NCBI RefSeq assembly: GCF_947501785.1
Contig: NZ_CANMXB010000001.1
Coordinates: forward strand, 3,166,501 to 3,230,500
Reading direction: 5' to 3'
From: an uncultured Litoreibacter sp.
Lineage (GTDB): Bacteria; Pseudomonadota; Alphaproteobacteria; Rhodobacterales; Rhodobacteraceae
Length of the DNA: 64,000 nt
This document shows positions 44,206-52,926 of this stretch, in pieces. The translations under genes were made by a program, and so were the position numbers. The notes beneath the pieces are model-generated. The model did no database searches, was not told where the DNA came from, and worked only from the letters and a program-made list of their open reading frames with translations. The first letter of the stretch is position 1. Each line of letters begins with the position of its first letter.

Positions 44206-44606
44206 GCCGGTGGTTCCGACAGTAGGCGGGCTTCGCGAGGAAGAAGGCAACGCAAAGCTTTCAACGCGGGATAAATGTTAGAGTCCCGGATGTGGTCTGT
44301 GGCTTCACTCAGCAATGCCCTGCTGTCCATATCGGTCAAAACGTGACTGAGCTGCTCTACGCCGCGCATGGCTTGATGTTTTGCATCAGACAATTCTGTG
44401 TCACCCGACAATATGAGTTGCAAAATATAGCAAACCCGACGGACTGGCGTATTGGCTTCTTGTGGGTGGATGGCATCGCGAAGGCGCAGAATATTGGCGT
44501 TTGGAGTCAGTATGTTGATACGGTTGCGGCGGTTTCCGTTTTCAATTACTGCGCCATTGATCAAGACTCTTTCATTGGGACCCAGTTTCAGAACAAGACC
44601 GCTCAT
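44202..44606 (-). CDS. flbT: Flagellin synthesis regulator FlbT
   Basis: The protein has 134 residues. Features such as LVLKLGPNERVLINGAVIEN and the helical PVRRVCYILQLILSGDTELS match FlbT. In Caulobacter FlbT binds the 5' leader of flagellin mRNA and promotes its decay until the hook is complete, acting against FlaF. It overlaps both flaF and the DUF1217 gene by 4 bases. The fliC leader upstream has inverted repeats that could be its target. Confidence 0.93.
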   Translation of the reverse strand: MSGLVLKLGPNERVLINGAVIENGNRRNRINILTPNANILRLRDAIHPQEANTPVRRVCYILQLILSGDTELSDAKHQAMRGVEQLSHVLTDMDSRALLSEATDHIRDSNIYPALKALRCLLPREARLLSEPPA

Positions 44607-44974
44607 AGCAATGGCTCCGTTTTGAGGCCACGCATGACTGAAAGGTTGATATCTATGAGCGGAGCAATGTCAGCTTCTCCCTTAATCACTTTTCTGGAGT
44701 GATCTACGGTGAACTCGTAAAGAAAGAACAGTTGGGCCTTCAGTTCTGGAGGCAACGAATTTTGCGCGTCTGCGACGCTGGTCGCAATTACCGTCCAAAG
44801 GCGCCGGTTTAGTTCAATCGTGGCCACACGCTCTGGAAAACTAGTGGCCTCGTTTGCGGCCGCCTTTAATTTGGAAGTTGCCTGCGCTATCACGTCATAT
44901 TCGAGAGCCCTATCAGGCTTTGCGGGGATGCTTGCGGTTGCATAGGCATGTTGGGCTTGCTGCATCAGGGTCAC
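44603..44974 (-). CDS. flaF: Flagellin synthesis regulator FlaF
   Basis: The protein has 123 residues. The family is seen in PDRALEYDVIAQATSKLKAA, LNRRLWTVIATSVADAQNSL and KAQLFFLYEFTVDHSRKVI. FlaF is required for flagellin translation or secretion in alphaproteobacteria, working with FlbT. It lies 62 bases after fliC, with a stem-loop between, so it may be transcribed with fliC at a lower level or from its own promoter. Confidence 0.93.
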   Translation of the reverse strand: MTLMQQAQHAYATASIPAKPDRALEYDVIAQATSKLKAAANEATSFPERVATIELNRRLWTVIATSVADAQNSLPPELKAQLFFLYEFTVDHSRKVIKGEADIAPLIDINLSVMRGLKTEPLL

Positions 44975-45007
44975 TTTCGCCTACTCCAAATGGGTTAGAT
45001 TAGATTC

Positions 45008-45028
45008 GGGGCGCCATTGAGGCGCCCC
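45008..45028 (-). terminator. Stem-loop after fliC
   Basis: GGGGCGCC and GGCGCCCC form a perfect 8-bp stem with a 5-base loop, 9 bases past the fliC stop on the minus strand. The following bases (GAATCTAATCTA) hold only short T pairs, so it may attenuate read-through into flaF or protect the fliC message instead of fully terminating it. Confidence 0.6.
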
Positions 45029-45036
45029 TCCTTGGA

Positions 45037-46515
45037 TTAGCGGAACAGTGACAAGATGCTCTGCGGAGCCTGGTTGGCGATAGATAGCGCCTGAACGCCG
45101 AGCTGTTGTTGCACCTGTAGCGCTTGAAGCCGGGCGGAAGCTTCTTCCATGTCAGCATCAACCAATGTGCCGATTCCGGTTTTCAATGAGTCGGTCAATT
45201 TGCCAATAAATTCGGCCTGAATTTCGATTCGACCCTGCGCCGTTCCGAATTCTGCGGCCGCATCAATTGAGTTTTGGATCAGCACTTCTACGTTGGCCAA
45301 TGCCGCATCTGCACCAGCATTGGTGCTTACGTCGATACCATCGAGACCAAATAGACCACCGGACGCTTCACCTCCGGCAGCACCCACCGCAGTGAAGGTG
45401 GTGATGGATGTCGCACTGTCATTGTCGATCTTCAGAACTTGGGCGCCGTTTGCATCCGTCGTAACCAAAGTTGTCAACCCGTCGACGTCTGCGCTATCGA
45501 TGGCTGCCTTGAGCCCGTTTGCAACATCTTCAAATGTCTCACCCTGCCCAGCAATGTAGGTTGCGACCGTTGACCCGACCGTTACGCGGTAGCCGTCACC
45601 TTCGTTTACCTGTGACACCTGGGAGAAGGTAACGTTTTCGGCGCGCTCGGCGATTGATACAGTATCGTCAGTTACGCCGGTACCGGAGAAGGTTACATCG
45701 ACATCCTCAAAGGCACGTGTCGAGGTCAAGACGAGATCACTGCCGGTTCGGCTGGCAGAAACACCCTCAAGACCGAGCGCATTGATGGCGCCCGCGATTT
45801 GGTCAATCGCCACTTCTTCCGTAACGGCCCCAAAGTCCGCGCCGACAAAGCTCAGCGTAGAGCCAGCGACTGTGATATCAAAAGTGTCCGACGAACTATC
45901 CGCAGTGTTTGCGAATGTTATCGACTGCGTATTGCCGGTATTTGCAATTGGCCCTGCGCTGGCAACTGAGTTGGCACTAAGTGCTGTGCCTGTGCCGTAG
46001 ACCCCAGCGTCAGCGGACAGGTCTTGGCGCGCGACGGCAATATTGCTCGCCGTTACTTGGCCAGATTCTTGCCGGTCGAGCGATGCGAGGATATCAACAC
46101 CTTCGGTCCCTTTGAGGAGGTTAAGGCCATTGAATTGAGCAGCGCCAACAACCGATCCGATTTGCGAGGTAAGCGCATCAATATCGGTTTGGATCTTGCC
46201 ACGATCGACATTTTCTTCTTGCGCGGCGACAATCTTGCCTTTGATCTCCGTCAGCAAGTCAGTGACGGTTTCGGCACCTTGCCGGGCAACGGCGATGGTA
46301 GACTCACCCAAAGAAAGGCTTTCCGAAATTGACTTGAAACCTTGAACGTCAGATTCCATGACTTTTGAGATTGCCCACAGCGCCGAATTGTCTTTCGCGG
46401 AGCCAACAGATTTACCTGTGGAGATCTCAGATTGAACACGGGATAGATCGCTGTTGATACCTTTGAGGGTCTGTAGCGCGACCATCGCGCTGGTATTTGT
46501 CAGAATGCTAGACAT
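45037..46515 (-). CDS. fliC: Flagellin FliC
   Basis: The protein has 492 residues. The N-terminal D0/D1 part (ALQTLKGINSDLSRVQSEIS with TGKSVGSAKDNSALWAISKV) and C-terminal D1/D0 part (ASARLQALQVQQQLGVQALS with IANQAPQSILSLF) are strongly conserved; residues about 170-390 are a Thr/Asp/Gly-rich variable domain exposed on the filament. It is longer than many Roseobacter flagellins. TAGGA precedes the start. The 208-base region upstream has a CtrA-like site and inverted repeats; FlaF and FlbT genes follow. Confidence 0.96.
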   Translation of the reverse strand: MSSILTNTSAMVALQTLKGINSDLSRVQSEISTGKSVGSAKDNSALWAISKVMESDVQGFKSISESLSLGESTIAVARQGAETVTDLLTEIKGKIVAAQEENVDRGKIQTDIDALTSQIGSVVGAAQFNGLNLLKGTEGVDILASLDRQESGQVTASNIAVARQDLSADAGVYGTGTALSANSVASAGPIANTGNTQSITFANTADSSSDTFDITVAGSTLSFVGADFGAVTEEVAIDQIAGAINALGLEGVSASRTGSDLVLTSTRAFEDVDVTFSGTGVTDDTVSIAERAENVTFSQVSQVNEGDGYRVTVGSTVATYIAGQGETFEDVANGLKAAIDSADVDGLTTLVTTDANGAQVLKIDNDSATSITTFTAVGAAGGEASGGLFGLDGIDVSTNAGADAALANVEVLIQNSIDAAAEFGTAQGRIEIQAEFIGKLTDSLKTGIGTLVDADMEEASARLQALQVQQQLGVQALSIANQAPQSILSLFR

Positions 46516-46531
46516 AATTTTTTCCTATTTT

Positions 46532-46588
46532 GAACGGCGCTTTCGACGCCAACTACTTGACCGCTTTAAAGCGGATACTCTGCCGTTC
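46532..46588 (-). promoter_or_regulatory. Inverted repeats in the fliC leader
   Basis: GAACGGC (46532-46538) and GCCGTTC (46582-46588) enclose a perfect 14-base palindrome CCGCTTTAAAGCGG (46561-46574). They lie 17-73 bases upstream of the fliC start. If transcribed, they would give a structured 5' leader, a candidate for FlbT/FlaF control. The transcript start is not known from sequence alone. Confidence 0.45.
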
Positions 46589-46665
46589 TGACATTCGCCT
46601 TCAGCGGGTTCTCGCGCTGAAATGGCCCCTTCTCGGAGTTGCATGACTAGAAGAATGGAATTGCC

Positions 46666-46680
46666 CTAACCAAATCCTAA
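46666..46680 (-). promoter_or_regulatory. Putative CtrA-type site upstream of fliC
   Basis: On the minus strand the bases read TTAG-N7-TTAG, 151 bases before the fliC start. Both half-sites differ from TTAA by one base. Spacing is the exact 7 bases of the CtrA pattern, as at the flgE and fliF/fliL sites. Confidence 0.35.
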
Positions 46681-46723
46681 TGGGAAAGCTTAGAACGTAG
46701 ACGATTTTAATATAATGACGGGA

Positions 46724-47074
46724 TTAGGCCTTGAGAGACAGAGAACGCCCCGAAATAGCTTTGTCGGAAATATTCCCGTCTCCATCGTATGTCTTGAGCT
46801 GACCACTGTTTGTTCGAATGCTCTCAATGCGTTGTTGGGCAAGTTTGACCCCTTTTAAAGAAGCTTCATACAGCAGCCCGTTCCATTCTATTTTCTTCAT
46901 TATTCTTCTAAGTGGCGCATGGTCTGTAATTTTGCCCAGGCGTTCAACCAGTTGCTCTTTCTTCGCCGAGATAACTTCGATCCCATCGAAATCGGCCTTC
47001 ATCAGACACGCTTTCTCAGCATCTAAGACATTCTCAATCTCGCGTTCCAGCGCGCCAATATCTACTCCGCCCAT
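46724..47074 (-). CDS. FlgN-like flagellar chaperone
   Basis: The protein has 116 residues, largely two long helices (IGALEREIENVLDAEKACLM; LNGLLYEA-type WNGLLYEASLKGVKLAQQRI) with a tail containing LKTYDGDGNI, a feature of FlgN proteins. FlgN escorts FlgK and FlgL to the export gate. It lies 2 bases after the rod-binding FlgJ-like gene. Similarity is weak but position and shape agree. Confidence 0.7.
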   Translation of the reverse strand: MGGVDIGALEREIENVLDAEKACLMKADFDGIEVISAKKEQLVERLGKITDHAPLRRIMKKIEWNGLLYEASLKGVKLAQQRIESIRTNSGQLKTYDGDGNISDKAISGRSLSLKA

Positions 47075-47076
47075 GC

Positions 47077-47337
47077 CTACTGGCCTTTCATTGCGTGAAA
47101 AATGTGTTCTGCGAGACCGACCCCGCCGCCTTGGGCCAGGTTCTTCGCCTGCTGTTCAATTAGAAAGGAAGAAAATTGATCTTCGCCCACGCCTCCGCCA
47201 AATGATTCTGACTGCTTGCCAAAACCCGCAGCTTTTAGCATTTCTGCAAGAAATACGGCTTCTAATTCCTTGGCTGCAGTCCTAATCAACTGGTCGGAGT
47301 TTTTTGGCGCCTGCGCTGACAACCCGGATACTTCCAT
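47077..47337 (-). CDS. Rod-binding protein, FlgJ N-terminal type
   Basis: The protein has 86 residues from the ATG at 47337, with GAGG 9 bases upstream. It contains the rod-binding domain alone (AAKELEAVFLAEMLKAAGFG, FLIEQQAKNLAQGGGVGLAE). The muramidase domain of enterobacterial FlgJ is missing, as is usual in alphaproteobacteria, where a separate enzyme opens the peptidoglycan. It caps or scaffolds the growing rod. It is divergent from fliK. Confidence 0.87.
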   Translation of the reverse strand: MEVSGLSAQAPKNSDQLIRTAAKELEAVFLAEMLKAAGFGKQSESFGGGVGEDQFSSFLIEQQAKNLAQGGGVGLAEHIFHAMKGQ

Positions 47338-47445
47338 ATTCACATACCTCAAATTCTATTGATAACGCTCAGCCTAAACCGCTCGAAGTAAAGAATCGGT
47401 AATCACTGCGGTTCATATTTGCGGCAACGTAGTCATGGAGTCAGA

Positions 47446-48951
47446 ATGGATCTGTCAGACTTAATCGGGTTGCCAGCAAATCTTCCGGTAGTTCGTACAT
47501 CCGAAATTCAACAAAGCGCAAAATCTCAAGGAATTGAAGGCACGTTGTTCCTTTCCGAATTTGGCGACGCTGACGGCGAGCCCTCATCGGAGTGGTCTCG
47601 TTTGGAGGAGATGCCACCCATTGCGGGACGGGACATGAAATCTTTGACTGGACGGTCAGAGACAATCGAAGATCTGGCAGTCCCGGCGGCGGCAGGGTTG
47701 TTTAGAAAGGCGCCCGAATGGCCCAATCCTACGGAAATAGAACCCTCACGGCCCACGGCCTCGAACCCGAAAATTGACGAAGACGCACCGGTTGACAGTG
47801 ACGCACAGATTGTCGGCGGTCCCCCGGTTGACGGAGACGCGCGCGCAGTAGGGGATAATGGCCGAGTGGCGAATGTCTCGGTTGAAAGACCGGCATCTGT
47901 GGAAACTTCGCAAAACCCGCCTTCAGGTAAGCAACAGTCTGTAGAACCGACGCCAAGACCAACAGAACAGCCACTCCTTCCTGATGTTCAGGCTCTCCGG
48001 GAATCGCAACCGAACGGACATGCTGGCATCAAACTGGAAGAACGTTTGGGGCCGGTCAGTGCCTCGGTCGACGCCCAGAATGCGCGGATGGGAATGGATA
48101 TCAGTCAACAAAATTCCACAGCAAAATCAGACGCGCAACCGGGGACACTCGTCATTTCATCAACCGCTGACCGCAAGATCACGCGACCCGAGGCGAGACC
48201 TGTTTCGCAATTGCCGTCCAGAGAAGGTGCTGAGCAGCATTTTGACCGGACAGTTCAAAATTCAGAACGGACCTTTGAAGCCGGGGATTTGCGGAGGTCG
48301 TATAAAGGCGTGAATACTGAGGGCGTTGCCCTGCGCCACCAAAAAATTATCCCAGCGCAGTCACCCCAACCTGCGGTGATCCAGGCAGATGATGGGATTG
48401 GCCAAAAGATTGGAACAGGACCCTCCGAAAAACTGATGGGTGCCGACAGTTCTTTTGAGCATTTAGGCAAATCCCCCAGCGGCGTTTCCGAGGTCGCTTT
48501 AGGCAGTTCCAGTGCCAACTTGCGGTCCCCTCTCCCAAGCGTCGCGAATGTATATGCCCCAAACCCAGCTGTTCAAGTTGCAGCGCAAATCCTGGCGAAA
48601 GGTGGCAATGGGGACGTTCGTGAGTTTGAAATTCGGCTGGATCCCGAAGAGCTTGGGAAATTGCGCATCAACATCGGGCCGAAAGAGCTGGGCCTCGTTG
48701 TCACGATCACCGCGGAACGGCAGGAAACACTAGAGTTGTTGAGGCGTCATTCGGACGATTTGCTAGAGAACCTGGAACATATGGGGTTTGACGGTGCCGC
48801 TTTGGAATTCCATCAGGGCCACGAAACCGATCAGCAATTTGACCAGGATGACGAGGCTACATTTTTGCCCCCGAGCTTAGAGCCAATACAGGAGTTGCCC
48901 CACCAGCAAGTAACAACGATCAGAAACGATCGTCTCGACATCCGTCTTTAG
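47446..48951 (+). CDS. fliK: Flagellar hook-length control protein FliK
   Basis: The protein has 501 residues from the ATG at 47446, with GGAG 5 bases upstream. Residues about 20-380 are low-complexity, Pro/Ser/Gln/Asp-rich and likely unfolded, as expected for a molecular ruler. Residues about 385-470 are the C-terminal Flg_hook domain (EFEIRLDPEELGKLRINIGP, LVVTITAERQETLELLRRHS). FliK is exported and triggers the FlhB switch when the hook is complete. It precedes flgD by 15 bases. Confidence 0.9.
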   Translation: MDLSDLIGLPANLPVVRTSEIQQSAKSQGIEGTLFLSEFGDADGEPSSEWSRLEEMPPIAGRDMKSLTGRSETIEDLAVPAAAGLFRKAPEWPNPTEIEPSRPTASNPKIDEDAPVDSDAQIVGGPPVDGDARAVGDNGRVANVSVERPASVETSQNPPSGKQQSVEPTPRPTEQPLLPDVQALRESQPNGHAGIKLEERLGPVSASVDAQNARMGMDISQQNSTAKSDAQPGTLVISSTADRKITRPEARPVSQLPSREGAEQHFDRTVQNSERTFEAGDLRRSYKGVNTEGVALRHQKIIPAQSPQPAVIQADDGIGQKIGTGPSEKLMGADSSFEHLGKSPSGVSEVALGSSSANLRSPLPSVANVYAPNPAVQVAAQILAKGGNGDVREFEIRLDPEELGKLRINIGPKELGLVVTITAERQETLELLRRHSDDLLENLEHMGFDGAALEFHQGHETDQQFDQDDEATFLPPSLEPIQELPHQQVTTIRNDRLDIRL

Positions 48952-48966
48952 AGAGGAACGCGCAAC

Positions 48967-49617
48967 ATGGACGTATCAAACCCGACATTGTCATCCGGTC
49001 CCCAAAATCCTGCCCCACAAAGCAGAGCCACTGCACTGAGCTCTGATTTCGAGACATTTCTTGTCATGCTCACGGCACAGATGAAAAATCAGGATCCTTT
49101 GAACCCATTGGATTCGCAGGACTTTGCCACGCAGCTGGCCACCTTTTCCGGTGTAGAACAGCAAGTTCAAACCAATGATCTGCTTACGGCCTTGGGATCA
49201 CAATTCGCATCGTCCAGCCTTGCGGATATGGCGGGTTGGGTTGGTATGGAAGCGCGGATGGCGGTTCCCGTGCAGTTCAACGGCACGCCGGTTGAATTCG
49301 TTCCAAATCCACCAATCTTTGCAGATAAGACCGAGCTGGTCGTGTGGGATAGCGCCGGCAATGAAGTGCAGCGGATGGACATACCCGTGACCGATGACGC
49401 TATGGAATGGGCCGGCGTAGATGAGAACGGCAATCCGTTTCCAGATGGCGAGTACAGCTTCGGTATCGTGGCTTATTCTGACGGCGAAGTCATCGACGAG
49501 GCCGTGCCGGAAGTCTTTGCGCGGGTGAGTGAAGTTCGCACAGTGAACGGACAGCCGCTGGTGGTTCTGGAGGGCGGCCAGCTTTACCCGTCCAGCCTGG
49601 TTCGCGGGCTCCGATAG
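48967..49617 (+). CDS. flgD: Flagellar hook cap/assembly protein FlgD
   Basis: The protein has 216 residues. The N-terminus (FETFLVMLTAQMKNQDPLNP, then FATQLATFSGVEQQVQTNDL) is classical FlgD; the rest has the tudor/FnIII-type beta domain. It caps the growing hook and is discarded once FlgK adds. AGAGAGGAACGC precedes the ATG. It ends the flagellar cluster and is convergent with ubiB 13 bases away. Confidence 0.95.
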   Translation: MDVSNPTLSSGPQNPAPQSRATALSSDFETFLVMLTAQMKNQDPLNPLDSQDFATQLATFSGVEQQVQTNDLLTALGSQFASSSLADMAGWVGMEARMAVPVQFNGTPVEFVPNPPIFADKTELVVWDSAGNEVQRMDIPVTDDAMEWAGVDENGNPFPDGEYSFGIVAYSDGEVIDEAVPEVFARVSEVRTVNGQPLVVLEGGQLYPSSLVRGLR

Positions 49618-49630
49618 GATGATGGCAACG

Positions 49631-51163
49631 CTAAGACGCCAGCAGCCAGATCAATGCGACGTTTGACGCCAACACTGCTGCCAACAGAACATACAAAATC
49701 TTCGGGGCCCCCTTTGGAGGACTTTGGTTTTGGTCCGTGCTGGACTGCCTGGATAGCAGCTCTTCGACGAGCCCCGGCAGTTTTGGGCCAAACCGAGAAA
49801 CGACAGTGGCGGTCTTCAGCAGATCTTGAAGCGCAGCTGCTGGCCCAACGTTTTTGCGAATGTATGCCTCGACAACCGGTTGCGCGACTTCCCAAATGTT
49901 GATCTGGGGATGCATGGATCTTGCGACCCCTTCAACAACAACCATGGTACGTTGTAGCAAGATCAGGTCTGTTCTGGTCTCCATCCCAAATCGTTCGGTG
50001 ACTTCGAAGAGGTAGTTAAGCAGCCGCGCCATTGAAATTTGACTGGCGTCCATGCCGAAAATTGGTTCTCCAACGGCCCGCAATGCCTGCGCGAATTCAT
50101 CCACATCCTGATCGGCGGGAACGTATCCGGCCTCGAAATGCACCTCAGCCACGCGCCGATAGTCTTTGCGCATGAAGCCCATCAGGATTTCGGCATAGGC
50201 GCGGCGTGTATATTCATCGATCCGCCCCATGATACCGAAGTCGTACGCGATGATGTCTCCTGCGGCGCTGACCTTGAGGTTGCCCTGATGCATGTCGGCG
50301 TGGAAATAGCCGTCATTCAACGCGTGACGCAGGAACAGCTGCAAGACACGCTCGCCAAGGGCGCGGCGGTCATGGCCTGCGGCCTCAACCGCGGAAACGT
50401 CGCCAAATGGAATGCCTTCGGCCCAATCCATCACCATTACCTGGCGAGCCGATAGGCCAAAATTTGCGCCAGGTACGACGAACCCTTGGTCGTTTTTGGT
50501 GTTTGCCGCGTATTCGCCGGCAGCCGCCGCCTCTAGCCGCAGATCCAATTCCCCGCGAACCACACCGTCAAAATGCGCGATTACTTCGGTTGGCCTTAGC
50601 CGCCGTGACGCCGGAGACAGAAATTCGATGAGCGAGGCAGCAAAGTAGAAGGCATCAATATCTTTGCGGAACGCCTTTTCGACACGGGGCCTCAGAACTT
50701 TGATGGCGACCTCTTCCCCCGTTGTGGTCAGACGCGCATGGTGAACTTGTGCGATTGATGCGGCAGCGACGGGTTCAGAAAACTCCGAAAACATCTCGTC
50801 AACCGGGGCTCCTAGAGAAGCCGCAACCATCTCCATGGCGACATCTCTTGAAAAGGGCGGCAGCTTGTCTTGCAGAACCCTCAGTTGTAGCGCGAGCTCA
50901 TCGCCGACAACGTCAGGCCGGGTCGAAAGAACCTGACCAAACTTGATGTAGGCCGGACCAAGCGCCGTCAGTGCGCGGGTCGCGGCTGGCATTGAAGGGT
51001 CCCCCTTGTGGCCCAGCCATTTGAAAGGCCACCCAAGAACGCGGGCGGCGACCCGCAATGCGGTCGGCGCTTTATACGCGTCGAGCACAATTTTCATTGC
51101 GCCGGTCCGTTCCAAAGTTGCGCCGGTTCGGATCAGGCGCCAAATGTTGTGTGGCCCTCTCAT
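49631..51163 (-). CDS. ubiB: Ubiquinone biosynthesis accessory kinase UbiB
   Basis: The protein has 510 residues, an atypical kinase of the ABC1/ADCK/UbiB family. Features: ALTALGPAYIKFGQVLSTRP with RPDVVGDELALQLRVLQDKL (the KxGQ motif), EVAIKVLRPRVEKAF (catalytic Lys) and YFHADMHQGNLKV (catalytic loop). One or two C-terminal membrane helices (LYVLLAAVLASNVALIWLLA) anchor it to the inner membrane. It supports ubiquinone synthesis, probably by ATP-driven handling of lipid intermediates. It lies one base after ubiE on the same strand. Confidence 0.95.
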   Translation of the reverse strand: MRGPHNIWRLIRTGATLERTGAMKIVLDAYKAPTALRVAARVLGWPFKWLGHKGDPSMPAATRALTALGPAYIKFGQVLSTRPDVVGDELALQLRVLQDKLPPFSRDVAMEMVAASLGAPVDEMFSEFSEPVAAASIAQVHHARLTTTGEEVAIKVLRPRVEKAFRKDIDAFYFAASLIEFLSPASRRLRPTEVIAHFDGVVRGELDLRLEAAAAGEYAANTKNDQGFVVPGANFGLSARQVMVMDWAEGIPFGDVSAVEAAGHDRRALGERVLQLFLRHALNDGYFHADMHQGNLKVSAAGDIIAYDFGIMGRIDEYTRRAYAEILMGFMRKDYRRVAEVHFEAGYVPADQDVDEFAQALRAVGEPIFGMDASQISMARLLNYLFEVTERFGMETRTDLILLQRTMVVVEGVARSMHPQINIWEVAQPVVEAYIRKNVGPAAALQDLLKTATVVSRFGPKLPGLVEELLSRQSSTDQNQSPPKGAPKILYVLLAAVLASNVALIWLLAS

Positions 51164-51164
51164 G

Positions 51165-51917
51165 CTAGATTTTCCAGCCGGAATGCAGGGCCGCTACCCC
51201 GAATGTCATGTTGCGGTAGCTGACGTTTTCAAATCCGGCATCGCGGATCATGCTGGCGAAACGGTCTTGATCGGGAAATTTGCGGATGGATTCGACCAAA
51301 TATTGGTAACTGTCGCTGTCATTGGCGATCAATTGCCCCATTTTGGGGATCACGTTGAACGAATATAGGTCGTATGCCTTTTGCATCGCGGGATTTGGCA
51401 GCTGCGAAAATTCAAGCACCATCAGTCGACCGCCCGGCCGCAACACGCGATAGGCCTCCGCCAGTGCGTCCGCGATCCGGGTCACATTTCGTATGCCGAA
51501 GCTAATTGTGTAGACGTCAAAGCTGTTGTCTTCGAAGGGCAACGCCATTGCATCACCCACGACCCAATCCAGTTGGGCACTCATCGCTTCTGCTTCGGCG
51601 CGTTTTCGTCCTTCGATTAGCATGTTTTCGGTCATATCGAGTACGACAGCATCGGCCGCGCCAGCACGGTTGAGAAAGCGGAATGCAATGTCGCCGGTGC
51701 CTCCAGCAACATCAAGAAGGCGCTGACCCGCACGTGGCGCGAGCCAATCCATCATCGCGTCTTTCCAAACACGGTGGATGCCCACCGACATGACGTCATT
51801 CATGACGTCATATTTGGAGGCGACATTGCTGAAGACGCCATGGACCATGCCGGCCTTGTCGGCCTCGGGCACGTCGCGATACCCGAAATGGGTTGTTTTT
51901 GCAGAATCGTTCGTCAT
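51165..51917 (-). CDS. ubiE: Demethylmenaquinone/ubiquinone C-methyltransferase UbiE
   Basis: The protein has 250 residues from the ATG at 51917. The SAM site is [20 protein letters not shown], and [17 protein letters not shown] and [20 protein letters not shown] are UbiE/COQ5 signatures. It methylates the ring carbon of the ubiquinone precursor using S-adenosylmethionine. It forms a two-gene unit with ubiB and is divergent from mutM with 92 bases between, a layout common in alphaproteobacteria. Confidence 0.97.
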   Translation of the reverse strand: MTNDSAKTTHFGYRDVPEADKAGMVHGVFSNVASKYDVMNDVMSVGIHRVWKDAMMDWLAPRAGQRLLDVAGGTGDIAFRFLNRAGAADAVVLDMTENMLIEGRKRAEAEAMSAQLDWVVGDAMALPFEDNSFDVYTISFGIRNVTRIADALAEAYRVLRPGGRLMVLEFSQLPNPAMQKAYDLYSFNVIPKMGQLIANDSDSYQYLVESIRKFPDQDRFASMIRDAGFENVSYRNMTFGVAALHSGWKI

Positions 51918-52009
51918 CTTACCTTGCAACCTTTATGGCCTGACCTTCCTTATAGGTTGGCATTGGCGAAGGACAATGCGACCAAACACACACTTGGAAG
52001 GTGACAAAA

Positions 52010-52861
52010 TTGCCTGAACTGCCAGAGGTCGAAACAGTAAGGCGCGGATTGCAGCCCGTAATGGAGGGCAAACGCATCGGCCGGGCCGAGGTGCGACGAC
52101 CGGATCTGAGATGGCCATTCCCCGAAAACATGGCTGAACGCTTGACGGGACAGCGGATTTTGTCGCTGCGTCGGCGCTCCAAATACATATTGGCGGACCT
52201 CAGTTCCAACGAGACGCTCCTCGTTCACCTGGGCATGTCCGGCCGAATGTTGATTGATGACGCGCCGACCGCGAATTTCAATGCGAATTCCGCACTTCCT
52301 GGTAAGCACGATCATGTTGTTTTCCACATGCAAGACGGCGCAACGATCACTTTCAACGATGCCCGCCGCTTTGGTGCGATGGATCTGATCCCAACAGACA
52401 GGTTGGATGCCCATTGGTTGTTGGAAAAACTTGGGCCGGAACCCTTGGGTAACGCGTTTGATGAGCCCTACTTGAAGAAAAAATTGTCGGGGAGAAACTC
52501 ACCGATCAAGACGGCGCTTTTGGATCAGCGGGTCGTGTCGGGATTGGGGAACATATACGTGTGTGAGGTTTTGCACCGCACAGGCATTTCGCCAAAACGC
52601 GAGGCGGCAAAGATCAGCGGACCCCGCGTCGCGTCGATGGTTCCCGCAATCCGGGCTGTTTTGTCCGAAGCGATCGACGCAGGCGGGTCGTCCCTGCGTG
52701 ATCATCGGCAAACAAATGGCGAGCTGGGGTATTTCCAGCACAGATTCGCCGTCTATGACAGGGAAGGCGAAGATTGCTGCAAGGAGGGATGCGATGGTCG
52801 TATCTGTCGCATTGTGCAATCCGGACGATCGTCCTTTTATTGCCCGACCTGCCAAAGATGA
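52010..52861 (+). CDS. mutM: Formamidopyrimidine-DNA glycosylase MutM (Fpg)
   Basis: The protein has 283 residues. The start is taken as the TTG at 52010: it places Pro directly after the initiator Met in the invariant [13 protein letters not shown], and that Pro is the catalytic nucleophile once Met is removed. GGAAGG lies 9 bases upstream. A GTG at 52001 would add three residues before the Pro and disable it. The mid-protein [11 protein letters not shown] holds the conserved Lys, and the C-terminus is a zinc finger (two Cys upstream, then YCPTCQR). It removes oxidised purines such as 8-oxoguanine from DNA. Confidence 0.94.
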   Translation: MPELPEVETVRRGLQPVMEGKRIGRAEVRRPDLRWPFPENMAERLTGQRILSLRRRSKYILADLSSNETLLVHLGMSGRMLIDDAPTANFNANSALPGKHDHVVFHMQDGATITFNDARRFGAMDLIPTDRLDAHWLLEKLGPEPLGNAFDEPYLKKKLSGRNSPIKTALLDQRVVSGLGNIYVCEVLHRTGISPKREAAKISGPRVASMVPAIRAVLSEAIDAGGSSLRDHRQTNGELGYFQHRFAVYDREGEDCCKEGCDGRICRIVQSGRSSFYCPTCQR

Positions 52862-52926
52862 ATTGACGCAATGCGCCGGGCTGGCAGGTCAGAGGATCAA
52901 ATTTCGCGCGCGAAGGGGTAAGAGCA

